Numbered from the stretch's first letter, positions 53,917-62,837 are shown. The stretch: 64,000 bases of DNA from Streptomyces sp. JHA26 (GCF_002005565.1 NZ_BDJC01000014.1:62001-126000), one strand, 5' to 3'. Numbers and translations are program-made. Notes: generated by a model not told the origin, from the letters alone.

Positions 53917-54618
53917 TCACCAAGGGGCACGTATGTCCGGACTGATCGACACCACGGAGATGTATCTCCGCACCATCCTCGAGCTGGAGGAGGAAGGTGT
54001 GGTCCCCATGCGTGCCAGGATCGCCGAGCGGCTCGACCAGAGCGGTCCGACGGTCAGCCAGACGGTGGCGCGGATGGAGCGCGACGGTCTGGTGTCCGTG
54101 GCGGCCGACCGGCATCTGGAGCTGACCGACGAGGGGCGTCGGCTGGCCACGCGCGTGATGCGCAAGCACCGGCTCGCGGAGTGCCTGCTGGTCGACGTGA
54201 TCGGCCTGGAGTGGGAGCAGGTGCACGCCGAGGCCTGTCGCTGGGAGCACGTGATGAGCGAGGCCGTCGAGCGTCGCGTGCTGGAGCTGCTGCGGCACCC
54301 GACCGAGTCGCCGTACGGCAATCCGATCCCGGGTCTGGAGGAGCTGGGCGAGACGGACGGTGCCGACCCGTTCCTGGACGAGGGCATGGTGTCGCTCGCC
54401 GAGCTCGGTCCGGGTCCCGAGGGCAAGACGGTCGTGGTGCGTCGCATCGGCGAGCCGATCCAGACGGACGCGCAGCTGATGTACACGCTGCGCCGGGCGG
54501 GTGTGCAGCCGGGTTCGGTGGTGAGCGTGACGGAGTCGGCGGGCGGTGTGCTGGTCGGCAGCGGCGGCGAGGCGGCCGAGCTGGACGCGGACGTCGCGTC
54601 CCACGTGTTCGTCGCCAA
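53917..54618 (-). CDS. adm: Antisense ORF to dmdR1 (candidate adm)
   Basis: A 233-codon frame opposite dmdR1, covering nearly all of it, from ATG at 54618. The product is Ser/Arg/Pro-rich, as any shadow frame of a high-GC gene would be. In S. coelicolor an antiparallel gene, adm, overlapping dmdR1 has been reported to make proteins affecting siderophore and antibiotic production. The boundaries are my choice. Without that report I would have discarded it as a shadow. Confidence 0.35.
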   Translation of the reverse strand: MATNTWDATSASSSAASPPLPTSTPPADSVTLTTEPGCTPARRSVYISCASVWIGSPMRRTTTVLPSGPGPSSASDTMPSSRNGSAPSVSPSSSRPGIGLPYGDSVGCRSSSSTRRSTASLITCSQRQASACTCSHSRPITSTSRHSASRCLRITRVASRRPSSVSSRCRSAATDTRPSRSIRATVWLTVGPLWSSRSAILARMGTTPSSSSSRMVRRYISVVSISPDIRAPW

Positions 54619-54625
54619 GCGCTGA
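53933..54625 (+). CDS. dmdR1: DmdR1, DtxR-family iron-dependent regulator
   Basis: 230 residues from ATG at 53933. N-terminal winged helix (TTEMYLRTILELEEEGVVPM, RIAERLDQSGPTVSQTVARM), the metal-binding/dimer region (MRKHRLAECLLVDVIGLEW, HAEACRWEHVMSEAVERRVL with Cys/His/Glu ligands) and a C-terminal SH3-like FeoA domain. In Streptomyces DmdR1 with Fe2+ represses siderophore and iron-uptake genes. TGCGTC-N7-GACGCA (53856-53874) upstream is a possible operator, unlike the iron box. Confidence 0.94.
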   Translation: MSGLIDTTEMYLRTILELEEEGVVPMRARIAERLDQSGPTVSQTVARMERDGLVSVAADRHLELTDEGRRLATRVMRKHRLAECLLVDVIGLEWEQVHAEACRWEHVMSEAVERRVLELLRHPTESPYGNPIPGLEELGETDGADPFLDEGMVSLAELGPGPEGKTVVVRRIGEPIQTDAQLMYTLRRAGVQPGSVVSVTESAGGVLVGSGGEAAELDADVASHVFVAKR

Positions 54626-54853
54626 GTGCCCGCGCGGGCCGGTCGCGGGGTGTCGGGCGGGCGGTGGCGCGGGGGTTCGCGTCACCGTGCCGGTCCCGTC
54701 GTTTCCGGGCGGGGTGCGCCGAAGCGCAGCGGTGGCGGGTTTCGCGTGCGAGGCTGTCGCGTGGACGGCCGGGCGTGAGGGTTCCGGGCGTGGGGTGACG
54801 GTGGTGCCGGCCCCGGCCGGGGAGGGGAGGGGCCATGCCGGAGAGACGGAGAG

Positions 54854-54881
54854 GGCCCCGGCGCCTGGTGGCGCCGGGGCC
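54854..54881 (+). terminator. Terminator after dmdR1
   Basis: GGCCCCGGCGCC (54854-54865) and GGCGCCGGGGCC (54870-54881) are perfect reverse complements with loop TGGT, followed by TGTTCT. Located 229 nt past dmdR1. Confidence 0.75.
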
Positions 54882-55047
54882 TGTTCTCCCCTGTGCTGAC
54901 CCGGAGCCCCGAGCTCTCGGGGTCAGTCCCCGCGGACCGTTTTCCCCGAGCGGTCCGCCCCCCGCTGAAGATCTCCCCCCGGTGGGGGCGATCAATCCCT
55001 GAGGGGTGTCACTCGAAGGAGGGATGTTGCCCGGCGAGACGGCATTT

Positions 55048-55063
55048 TCGAATATTCATTCGA
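55048..55063. promoter_or_regulatory. AT-rich inverted repeat, candidate operator/promoter of the hydrolase gene
   Basis: TCGAAT-ATTC-ATTCGA, with GATACT (55062-55067) as a possible -10 hexamer. It stands out in a very GC-rich background, 130 bp before the hydrolase start. Confidence 0.45.
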
Positions 55064-55194
55064 TACTCTGCGGTGGTCGGACACGAACGGCCCGTACGAC
55101 GGGCGCCCGGCAGGACCAGCGCGGAGACCGAGGAAGCGCGGGGACGGCAGGGCGCGGGCACGACAGGGCGTGACACTTGGGGGTGCCAGGACCT

Positions 55195-56073
55195 ATGGCG
55201 CGGCGCATCGACGTGACCGGGGCGGGCGGCGTACGCCTCGCCGCCTGGGAGTTCGGTGATCCTCCCAAACCCGGCGGGACGGATCCGGTGGACGGGGCCG
55301 GTGGCCTCCCGGGCGTGCTGTTACTGCACGGTCTGATGGGCCGCGCGTCGCACTGGGCGCCCACGGCCCGCTGGCTCTCGGCGCGCCACCGGGCCGTCGC
55401 CCTCGACCAGCGCGGCCACGGCCGCAGCGACAAACCGCCGCAGGGCGCCTACACCCGCGAGGCCTACGTCGAGGACGTCGAGGCCGCCCTGGAGCAGCTC
55501 GGTCTCGCCCCCGCCGTCCTCGTCGGTCACGCCATGGGAGCGCTCACCGCCTGGCAGCTCGCCGCCAGGCGGCCCGACCTGGTCCGCGGCCTGGTCGTCT
55601 GCGACATGCGGGCCTCCGCGCTCGGCGGTGCCTCGCAGCAGGTGTGGGCCGAGTGGTTCCGGGCCTGGCCGGTCCCCTTCGCGACGCTCGCCGACGTCCG
55701 CAAGTGGTTCGGCGAGGACGACCCGTGGGTGGAGCGGCCGAATCCGGCCCGCGGCGAGTTCTACACCGAGGTGATGGCCGAGTCCGCGGACGGCTGGCGC
55801 CCCGTCTTCGAACCGGAGCAGATGCTGCGCTCCCGCGAGACCTGGGTGCACGACGCCCACTGGGAGGAGCTGGCCCAGGTCCGCTGCCCCACCCTGGTCG
55901 TGCGCGGCCTGGACGGCGAGCTCGGCCGCGCGGAGGCGCAGGAGATGGTCCGGGTCCTGCCGCACGGCCGGTACGCGGAGGTCGCCGACGCCGGCCACCT
56001 CGTCCACTACGACCGGCCGGAGGCGTGGCGGGCGGCCGTCGAACCGTTCCTGGACACCCTCGGGGGAGGGTGA
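55195..56073 (+). CDS. Alpha/beta hydrolase
   Basis: 292 residues from ATG at 55195 (AGG five bases upstream; TTG 55177 and GTG 55183 are in frame). LLHGLMGRASHWAPTARWL oxyanion region, DQRGHGRSDKPPQG, nucleophile elbow GHAMGA with Ala-Met around an unusual non-Ser position (GHAMG rather than GHSMG), GLDGELGRAEA acid and DAGHLVHYD His. If Ala replaces the nucleophile, classical esterase activity is doubtful. Convergent with the ABC permease gene. Confidence 0.87.
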   Translation: MARRIDVTGAGGVRLAAWEFGDPPKPGGTDPVDGAGGLPGVLLLHGLMGRASHWAPTARWLSARHRAVALDQRGHGRSDKPPQGAYTREAYVEDVEAALEQLGLAPAVLVGHAMGALTAWQLAARRPDLVRGLVVCDMRASALGGASQQVWAEWFRAWPVPFATLADVRKWFGEDDPWVERPNPARGEFYTEVMAESADGWRPVFEPEQMLRSRETWVHDAHWEELAQVRCPTLVVRGLDGELGRAEAQEMVRVLPHGRYAEVADAGHLVHYDRPEAWRAAVEPFLDTLGGG

Positions 56074-56102
56074 GGCGGGGCGGCCGCCCCGCCCGGGTCA
56101 CC
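56069..56102. terminator. Bidirectional terminator spanning both stop codons
   Basis: GGCGGGGCGGCCGCCCCGCC (56074-56093) is a perfect 20-bp palindrome, extended by GGTGA/TCACC that contain the stop codons of both convergent genes (TGA 56071-56073; TCA 56098-56100). Confidence 0.8.
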
Positions 56103-57735
56103 CCTTGCTCACCGCCGCCAGGATCTCCGGCAGCCGCCGGGCCGTGCGCGGTGCGGCCAGGCGCAGGCCCAGCTGGGTGAGCACCGCGCCGTACACCGCG
56201 CCCACCGGCAGCAGCACCGCGTCCCACGCGTCGCCGCCCTCGCGCAGGTTCAGCCAGACGGTCAGCGCGATGACCGGCGCGCACAGCAGGGCGGCGCCCA
56301 CCATCCCGCCGAAGATGGAGATCCAGGCCAGCCCGATCTGACCGGGGACCACGTTCTTGTGGCCCTCCTGCGGAATGGAGTACGGGAAGCGGGCCGAGGT
56401 CCAGGCGCCGGTCGCCAGCATCGCGCCGAGCAGCGCGAGGGACAGGCCGAGCACCTCGGGCAGCTTCCGCCAGGCGTCGAGCATCGCGGTGGTCACGACG
56501 GTGACGAGGACGACGTACGGCAGGGTGATCAGCAGCAGGGCCAGCGCACGGGCGCGCAGTTCGACGTACGCGTCCCGCGCCGAGGAGATCGTCATCGCGA
56601 CGATCCAGAAGGCGGACGTGTCCTGGCCGAACTGGTTGTACATCTGGATGCCGAGCATCCCGGCGGCGAAGCAGGCGAAGTAGACCGAGCCGGTGCCCTG
56701 CCAGGCGTTGAACACCGGCACGATCAGGCCGATGGCGAGCGAGGTCACCCAGGCCGCCTTGGTCTTGGGGTCGCGCCACACGTACCTGAGGGAGCGTTCC
56801 ATCGTGGTGCCGGTGCGGCCCGCCGGGAGCAGCCGGGCGAGCCCCGCCGGGTCCCGCTCGCGGACGGGCCTGCCCTCGGCCGCCTGGAGGGTGGAGCCGT
56901 CGGGCGTGGTCATCAGCCGGGTCAGGTGCCGCGCCCACACCCACAGCAGCAGCACCAGGGCCGCCGCGGTCAGCGCCAGCTGGGCGAGGGCGACGCCGTA
57001 CGAACCGTCGCTCGCCGCGTCCATCGCGCCGATCGCCGTCGCGGGCGGCACCCAGCGCAGCACGTCGGCCACCGGGTCGAGCTGCTCCAGACCGGACGTG
57101 CCCAGCCGCTGCGCGCCGAAGTTGACCACCTGCGCCCCGATCGCGACGACCAGGCCGCTGAGCACCGCCAGGTCGCGGCCCTTGCGGCTGGTCAGCAGCC
57201 GGACGTTGGCGGCGGCGACGGCCCGCGCGAGGGTCACGCACACCAGCAGCGCGAGGACCGCGCCGACGACGCCGACGGCGAACGCCGCCCCGCCGTGCGC
57301 GACGGCGACCACGGAGCCGGCGAACATGCACAACGTGAACAGCGGCCCGATGCCCACCAGCGAGGCCGCGAGCAGGGCCCGCACCAGCGGACGGGGCCGC
57401 AGCGGCAGCATCACCAGCCGTGTCGGGTCGAGGGTCTCGTCGCCGCTGGGGAAGAACAACGGCATCACCGCCCAGCCCAGGGCGAGCACCGCGGCGAGCA
57501 GGACGACCAGGGCGTCCACGTGCGCGTGTCCGCGCAGCGCGATCAGGCCGATCAGCTGGAGCGCGGCGAAGAGCAGGACGACGACGGCCGAGGCGACGTA
57601 GGCGGCCCGCCGCCCGCCGGACAGGCGCAGCCCGTTGCGCAGCAGGGACAGTTTCAGCCGCACGAACACGACCGTGAGGGGCGTGGCCGGGGCGGCGGGG
57701 CCGGCCGGCGGTGCGGGGGCGGTCCGTGCGCTCAT
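56098..57735 (-). CDS. ABC transporter permease
   Basis: 545 residues from ATG at 57735, overlapping the ATPase stop (ATGA). About twelve hydrophobic segments. The N-terminal VVFVRLKLSLLRNGLRLSGG and central TGTTMERSLRYVWRDPKTKAAW are typical of large actinobacterial ABC-2-type permeases. Together with the ATPase it forms a probable exporter; the substrate is unknown and no accessory regulator is adjacent. Confidence 0.88.
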   Translation of the reverse strand: MSARTAPAPPAGPAAPATPLTVVFVRLKLSLLRNGLRLSGGRRAAYVASAVVVLLFAALQLIGLIALRGHAHVDALVVLLAAVLALGWAVMPLFFPSGDETLDPTRLVMLPLRPRPLVRALLAASLVGIGPLFTLCMFAGSVVAVAHGGAAFAVGVVGAVLALLVCVTLARAVAAANVRLLTSRKGRDLAVLSGLVVAIGAQVVNFGAQRLGTSGLEQLDPVADVLRWVPPATAIGAMDAASDGSYGVALAQLALTAAALVLLLWVWARHLTRLMTTPDGSTLQAAEGRPVRERDPAGLARLLPAGRTGTTMERSLRYVWRDPKTKAAWVTSLAIGLIVPVFNAWQGTGSVYFACFAAGMLGIQMYNQFGQDTSAFWIVAMTISSARDAYVELRARALALLLITLPYVVLVTVVTTAMLDAWRKLPEVLGLSLALLGAMLATGAWTSARFPYSIPQEGHKNVVPGQIGLAWISIFGGMVGAALLCAPVIALTVWLNLREGGDAWDAVLLPVGAVYGAVLTQLGLRLAAPRTARRLPEILAAVSKG

Positions 57736-58505
57736 CGGGCCCCGCCCCCCAGCCAGTCGAGGTCGCTCCCGGCGTCCCGGACGCCCGCGCCCACGAGTTC
57801 GAGGAACGCCTCCTGCAACGACGCCGCGCCACCGCGCACCTCGGCGAGCGTGCCGGTGGCGCGGATGCGGCCCGCGGCCATGACGGCCACCCAGTCGCAC
57901 AGCGACTCCACCAGCTCCATCACGTGCGAGGAGAAGACGACGGTGGCGCCGGACGCGGTGTAGCGCTCCAGGACACCCCGGATCGTCTGCGCCGACACCG
58001 GGTCGACCCCCTCGAACGGCTCGTCCAGGAACAGCACTTCGGGGTTGTGCAGCAGCGCGGTCGCCAGGCCGATCTTCTTGCGCATGCCGGTCGAGTAGTC
58101 GACGACCAGTTTGTGCTGGGCCCCGGCCAGGTCGAGCACGTCCAGCAGCTGCGTGGCCCGCTTGTCCACCTCGGCCCCGGGCAGTCCGCGCAGCCGGCCC
58201 GAGTAGGCGAGCAACTCCCGCCCCGACAGCCGCTCGAACAGCCGCAGCCCCTCCGGCAGCACCCCGATCCTGGCCTTCACCTCGACCGGGTCGCGCCACA
58301 CGTCGTGCCCGACCACCTCGACCGACCCCTGATCCGGCCGGAGCAGCCCGGTGACCATGGAGAGCGTGGTGGTCTTCCCGGCCCCGTTCGGCCCGACGAG
58401 CCCGATGAACTTGCCCGCGGGCAGCTCCAGATCGATCCCGCCCACGGCGACCTGCTGGCCGAACCGCTTCCACAACCCCTGCACCCGCACGGCGCTTGCG
58501 CTCAT
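57732..58505 (-). CDS. ABC transporter ATP-binding protein
   Basis: 257 residues from ATG at 58505 with GGAGGGAG upstream. Walker A GPNGAGKTT (38-46), signature YSTGMRKKIGLATALLHNP, Walker B EVLFLDEP with EPFEGVDP, and the H-loop VVFSSHVMELV. The DRUG/CcmA-like type pairs with ABC-2 permeases. Forms an operon with the permease gene. Confidence 0.93.
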   Translation of the reverse strand: MSASAVRVQGLWKRFGQQVAVGGIDLELPAGKFIGLVGPNGAGKTTTLSMVTGLLRPDQGSVEVVGHDVWRDPVEVKARIGVLPEGLRLFERLSGRELLAYSGRLRGLPGAEVDKRATQLLDVLDLAGAQHKLVVDYSTGMRKKIGLATALLHNPEVLFLDEPFEGVDPVSAQTIRGVLERYTASGATVVFSSHVMELVESLCDWVAVMAAGRIRATGTLAEVRGGAASLQEAFLELVGAGVRDAGSDLDWLGGGAR

Positions 58506-58624
58506 CACGACTCCCTCCGTCGACCAGAACCCTACGGGGAGGGAAGCGAGCCGAAGAGGCACGGGGCTGAGCGGACACGGGGCTCCGCGGCGCGGGCCGC
58601 GGCCACCGCCGGACACGAGCCACA

Positions 58625-58712
58625 CGGAGGAGGAGGCGCCCCCGGCGGTCCCCGTCCGCACGCGTATGTCGGAGGAGGAGGCGTCCCTAGCGGTCCCGTC
58701 CGCACGCGTACG
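58625..58712. repeat. 45-bp imperfect tandem duplication at the 3' end of the prim-pol gene
   Basis: Starting at 58625 and 58670, both copies read CGGAGGAGGAGGCG, a variable short middle, then GTCCGCACGCGTA. The right copy encodes the C-terminus and stop of the minus-strand gene; the left copy lies past the stop with the stop codon lost. Confidence 0.75.
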
Positions 58713-59340
58713 CCAGCGGTGAGATCAACTCCTCCGCGTCCGGCAGCCACCGGTTCGCCGGGGTCGGCCGGCACACCCACTGCACGGCCCCCCGCGTCCC
58801 GTACCGCGTGGGCGGCGCGGCGACGTACCCGCCCTCCCCGAGCGCGGTCAGATCGAGCGAGCGGGGCGGCCACCCCAGGGCCCGCACCAGCTCGGGCACC
58901 TTCACCGCGGCCCCCGGAAGGACGAAGAACCGCATCCGCCGGTCCGGCGCCAGCGTCACCGGTCCGAGCGCCAGCTCCATCCGTTCCATCCGGGCGAGCG
59001 CGAGGAACCCCGCGGTCTCGGGCACCTCGATCGCGTCGAACGTCCGTCCCGTGGGCAGCAGCACCGACGCCGTCGGCCACTGCTGCCACATCCGGCGGAC
59101 GACGGTCGCGCTGCCCGTCGCCTGCGTCGCCCAGTCTCCGCGCGCCGGGTGTGCGCCCGGGGCGGCGCACGCCGCCTCCCCGCAGGAGCAGCGCTGCACC
59201 CCGCCGGACGCCTCCAGCCAGGTCCCGGGAAACACGTCCCAGTGGCGTTCCTCGGCGTAGCGGACGGCGGTCTCCAGCAGCGACGTTCCGCGCTGCTGCG
59301 GGATCTGAGCGGTTTCGGTGCCCGGGATGGTCTCTTCCAC
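58687..59340 (-). CDS. Bifunctional primase/polymerase-like (prim-pol) protein
   Basis: 217 residues from GTG at 59340; GTG 59364 is an alternative. N-terminal SLLETAVRYAEERHWDVFPG is the usual prim-pol opening, with a Cys-rich segment (CSCGEAACAAPGAHP), TGRTFDAIEVPE holding the acidic pair, and GGYVAAPPTRYG. Streptomyces carry several stand-alone prim-pol domain genes of unclear role; no helicase domain is attached. Upstream of the ABC operon in the same direction. Confidence 0.85.
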   Translation of the reverse strand: MEETIPGTETAQIPQQRGTSLLETAVRYAEERHWDVFPGTWLEASGGVQRCSCGEAACAAPGAHPARGDWATQATGSATVVRRMWQQWPTASVLLPTGRTFDAIEVPETAGFLALARMERMELALGPVTLAPDRRMRFFVLPGAAVKVPELVRALGWPPRSLDLTALGEGGYVAAPPTRYGTRGAVQWVCRPTPANRWLPDAEELISPLAYACGRDR

Positions 59341-59616
59341 GTGGAACTCAACTCCCGCACCCACTACGGGTTACGGCCCCCCTGCGCGCGGGGGAGGAGC
59401 ACCGATCCCGCGCTCGGGGCGCATGGGTGCACGTGTGGGGGCGCGCGGGAGGATCCGCGGCCGGAGCTGGGTAGCCAGGTCTGGGGCCGGCGCCGGCCGT
59501 CACCCCGGCAAACCTCACAAGCTTCGCATTGTCGGCACGTCGACGGGGCATTGATCTTCACGGCCGGACATCTCTCGTTCCGCCGAGACAGCATCGAGAC
59601 CGCATGGGGGTACGCC

Positions 59617-61002
59617 ATGGCCGCAAGGCCTCTCGTCGCGCGGCAGCCGAACGAACGGCTGCAGGCGCTCATTCAGGAAGCGGGCTGCTCGAACGCGGGC
59701 CTGGCCCGCCGGGTGAACATGTGCGGCGTCGAGCACGGCCTCGACCTGAGGTACGACAAGACGTCGGTGGCCCGCTGGCTGCGCGGACAGCAGCCGCGCG
59801 GCCGGGCCCCGGCGATCATCGCGGAGGCGCTGGGACGCAAGCTCGGCCGTACGGTCACGATCGACGAGATCGGCATGGCCAACGGCAAGAACCTCGCGTC
59901 GGGCGTCGGCCTCCAGTTCTCGCCGACGGTCCTGGGAGCCATCGAGCAGGTCTGCGAACTGTGGCGCAGCGACGTGGGGCGGCGGGACTTCCTGTCCGGC
60001 TCCTCCGTCGCCGCGTCCGCGCTGGTGGAGCCGAGCCGCGACTGGCTGATCTCCGCGCCCGACCCGCAGGTGTCGCGCTCGGCCGGGCCGCGGGTGGGCC
60101 AGTCCGACGTGGCGGCCGTGCGGGCGATGACGCGGTCGCTGGTGGAGCTGGACCACCAGTACGGCAGCGGGCACGTGCGCCCCGTCGTCGTGCACTACCT
60201 CAACAGCGTCGTCTCCGGGCTGCTCGCGGGCTCCTACCGGGAGACGGTCGGCCGGGAGCTGTTCGCCGCGGTCGCCCGACTGACCGAGCTCGCCGGGTAC
60301 ATGGCCGTCGACACCGGGCAACCGGGCCTGGCCCAGCGGTACTACATCCAGTCGCTGCGGCTCGCGCAGGCGGCCGGGGACCGCGGGTACGGCGGCTACG
60401 TCCTCGCCGCGTCGATGAGCCACCTCGCCGCGCAGCTCGGGAACCCGCGCGAGATCGCGCAGTTGGCGCGCGCGGCGCAGGAGGGTACGCGCGGGCGGGT
60501 CACCCCGCGCGCGGAGTCGATGTTCCACGCGGCCGAGGCCCGCGGCCACGCCCTGCTCGGCGACGCGCGGTCGGCCCAGGCGGCCGCCGGGCGCGCGGTC
60601 GAGGCGATGGAGGCCGCCGACCCGGCCTCCGGTGACGACCCGGCGTGGATCGCGCACTTCGACCGGGCCTACCTGGCCGACGAGTTGGCGCACTGCCACC
60701 GGGACCTCGGGCAGGCCGACGCGGCGGCGCGGTGCGCCGAGGAGTCCCTGGCCGGGCACCCCGAGTCGCGGGCCCGCAGGCGGGCCATCGGCCACGTGCT
60801 GCTGGCCACCGCGCAGGTGCAGCAGCGGGAGATCGAACAGGCCTGCCACACGGCGCTGAAGGCCGTGGACCTGCTGGAGACGCTGCGCTCCAACCGGGGT
60901 GCCGAGTACCTGGAGGACTTCCAGCAGCGCCTGGAGCCCTACCGGGAGGAGACGGTGGTGAGGGAGTTCGGGGCACGGCTCGACCTGCCCGCCGCCGCGT
61001 GA
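59617..61002 (+). CDS. NsdA-like regulator with HTH and TPR repeats
   Basis: 461 residues from ATG at 59617. N-terminal atypical HTH (ERLQALIQEAGCSNAGLARR, YDKTSVARWLRGQQPRGRAP, IAEALGRKLGRTVTIDEIGM), then an Ala-rich helical region with TPR-like repeats (about residues 200-440). The architecture matches NsdA, a Streptomyces regulator that restrains sporulation and antibiotic production; this may be a paralogue. A duplicated tail overlaps its stop. Confidence 0.85.
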   Translation: MAARPLVARQPNERLQALIQEAGCSNAGLARRVNMCGVEHGLDLRYDKTSVARWLRGQQPRGRAPAIIAEALGRKLGRTVTIDEIGMANGKNLASGVGLQFSPTVLGAIEQVCELWRSDVGRRDFLSGSSVAASALVEPSRDWLISAPDPQVSRSAGPRVGQSDVAAVRAMTRSLVELDHQYGSGHVRPVVVHYLNSVVSGLLAGSYRETVGRELFAAVARLTELAGYMAVDTGQPGLAQRYYIQSLRLAQAAGDRGYGGYVLAASMSHLAAQLGNPREIAQLARAAQEGTRGRVTPRAESMFHAAEARGHALLGDARSAQAAAGRAVEAMEAADPASGDDPAWIAHFDRAYLADELAHCHRDLGQADAAARCAEESLAGHPESRARRRAIGHVLLATAQVQQREIEQACHTALKAVDLLETLRSNRGAEYLEDFQQRLEPYREETVVREFGARLDLPAAA

Positions 61003-61033
61003 ACCTACGGGCCGCCGGCGCGTGAACGGACGG
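60991..61033. repeat. Imperfect tandem duplication across the NsdA-like gene stop
   Basis: GCCGCCGCGTGAACCTACGG (60991-61010) is followed directly by a copy at 61011-61033 with a 3-nt insertion and two substitutions. The first copy contains the stop codon. Confidence 0.55.
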
Positions 61034-61203
61034 TGAAACTCCGTGTGGAGGGCGGAAAGGAACGTCAACAGCGTGCCGGGGCCCGGTTTTGTTACTGCGG
61101 TCACAGGGAAGGAGGTCACGCCCCCTGCGGCGTGGCAGTGGGCTCGGGTGACCCGGTAGCGTGAGCCGACGATTCCGAAGGTCCCCCATTCACAGGAGTC
61201 CCG

Positions 61204-62783
61204 GTGACGCAGAGTGGACAGGGCGAGGAGCCCTCGCCGCGGCAAGCGCGCGAAGGCATCGTGCTGCCCTCGGACGGTGGTACGCCCGTGCTGCCGGGCT
61301 CGGCGGGCGGACCCGCCGGACCGCACACCGCCGGGCCCGTGCCCGCCGCGGCGCCGCCCGGCGCCCAGGCGTGGGACCAGCCCTGGGGCCCGGGACAGCA
61401 GCACGGCCCGTCCCGGGCGGGGAGCTGGCCCACCCCGCCCGGCGCCCAGCCCTGGGGGACCCCGGAGGCCGGCGGCCCGCCCGCCGCGCAGCACGCCTGG
61501 CCCGCGCAGGGCCCGGCGCAGGGCCCCGGCGGCCTGCCGCCCGAGACGGGCCCCGGCCCGCTGCCCCGGAGAACGCGCAGCCGCCGGCGTACGGACAGCC
61601 CGGGTACGGACAGCCCGGGTACGGACAGCCCGGATACGGACAGCAGACGTACGGGCAGCCGGCGTACGGGCAGCACGGCCTGCCGTCCGCGCCGCTCCCG
61701 CCGGCCGACGAGGGCGCCACCCAGTACCTGCCGCCGGTCGGCGTGCCCGCGGACGAGGGGGCGACGCAGTACATACCCCCCGTGAGCCCGGGGGCGCTGC
61801 CGCCCGAGAGATCCGCCGGAGCGCCCTCCGACGAGACGCAGTACCTCGCTCACGCCCCGGCCGCCCCGGTGGCGTCCGCTCCCGACGCCGAGGCCACGCA
61901 GTACATCGCGCCCGTGCCCGCCGGGCCCTCCGCGGCCCCCCACGGCGGTGTCCCCGGCGCCGACGACGGCCGGCAGCCGCCCGCCGAGTTCGACAACCTC
62001 TTCCGCAGCGCCCCGGCCGACGCCCCGGCCTCCGCCACCCAGCAGCTGCCCCGCTTCGACGAGCCGGCCCCCGCGTACGTCCCGCAGGGCCCGGGCGGCG
62101 GCAGGCGCCGCGGCGGTCACGACGACGCGGGCCGGGGCGGCCGGAGCGGCTCCCGGCTGCCGCTCCTCGCGGCCGTCGGCGTCGGCATCGCCGTCGTCGG
62201 GGTCGGCGCCGGCGCGATGATGGCCGGCGGGGACGACGACGCCGACAAGGGCGGCAACCAGACCGTGTCCGCCACGGCCCCCGTGGATTCCGCGACGAAC
62301 CCCGCCTCGGCGTCGCCGTCCGTCGACCCGGTCCGGCAGCAGGCCGTCGAGCTGGACAAACTGCTGGCCGAGAGCGGCAGCAGCCGGACCACCGTGATCA
62401 ACGCGGTGGCCGACGTGAGGTCCTGCGACAAGCTGCCCCAGGCCGCCAAGGACCTGCGCGAGGCCGCCAAGCAGCGCGCCGGGCTGGTCACCAGCCTCTC
62501 CCGGCTGTCCGTGGACAAGCTGCCCGGCCACGCCGAGCTGACCGCCGCGCTCACCAAGGCGTGGCAGGCCTCGGCCTCGGCCGACAACCACTACGCGGCC
62601 TGGGCCGACCAGACGGCCAAGAAGAACGGCTGCAAGAAGGGCAAGGCCCGCACCACCGCCGAGACGCAGGCCGGCAACCGGGCGAGCGGCACGGCGAGCA
62701 AGGAGAAGGCGAACGCCGCCGACCTCTGGAACACCATCGCCCAGAAGTACGGCCTGACCGAGCGCGAGCCGACCCAGCTGTGA
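61204..62783 (+). pseudogene. Frameshifted proline-rich single-pass membrane protein gene
   Basis: GTG at 61204 after AGGAG opens a Pro/Gly/Ala-rich frame with good codon use to about 61550. After that the coding signal moves to the -1 frame, which runs to TGA at 62783: six YGQPG-like repeats, ATQY motifs, a membrane helix (RLPLLAAVGVGIAVVGVGAG) and a roughly 170-residue extracellular helical domain with a cysteine pair. The change occurs in a C-run-rich stretch (61540-61570) and equals a missing base. Either a true mutation or a sequencing error in an intact ~526-residue gene. Confidence 0.75.
61590..61679 (+). repeat. Six 15-bp coding repeats (YGQPG-type)
   Basis: TACGGACAG-type units begin at 61590, 61605, 61620, 61635, 61650 and 61665, encoding Tyr-Gly-Gln plus a variable pair. 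They lie just after the frameshift and are in phase with the downstream frame. Confidence 0.8.
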
Positions 62784-62789
62784 CCGCCC

Positions 62790-62816
62790 GCGGGCGGGCC
62801 CGCACGGCCCGCCCGC
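62790..62816. terminator. Bidirectional terminator
   Basis: GCGGGCGGGCC (62790-62800) pairs perfectly with GGCCCGCCCGC (62806-62816), loop CGCAC, between two convergent genes. Confidence 0.75.
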
Positions 62817-62837
62817 CCGCCGGTGGCCCGGCCCGGC

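Larger units (their letters stand above)
54626..55194. other. 569-nt intergenic region with a run of hairpins
   Basis: Between dmdR1 and the alpha/beta hydrolase gene, same direction. No supported gene. Four stems in 130 nt: 54854-54881 (terminator), CCCCGAG-CT-CTCGGGG (54907-54922), GCGGACCG/CGGTCCGC (54932-54939 and 54951-54958) and CCCCC-GGT-GGGGG (54976-54988). An AT-rich inverted repeat lies at 55048-55063. Confidence 0.6.
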
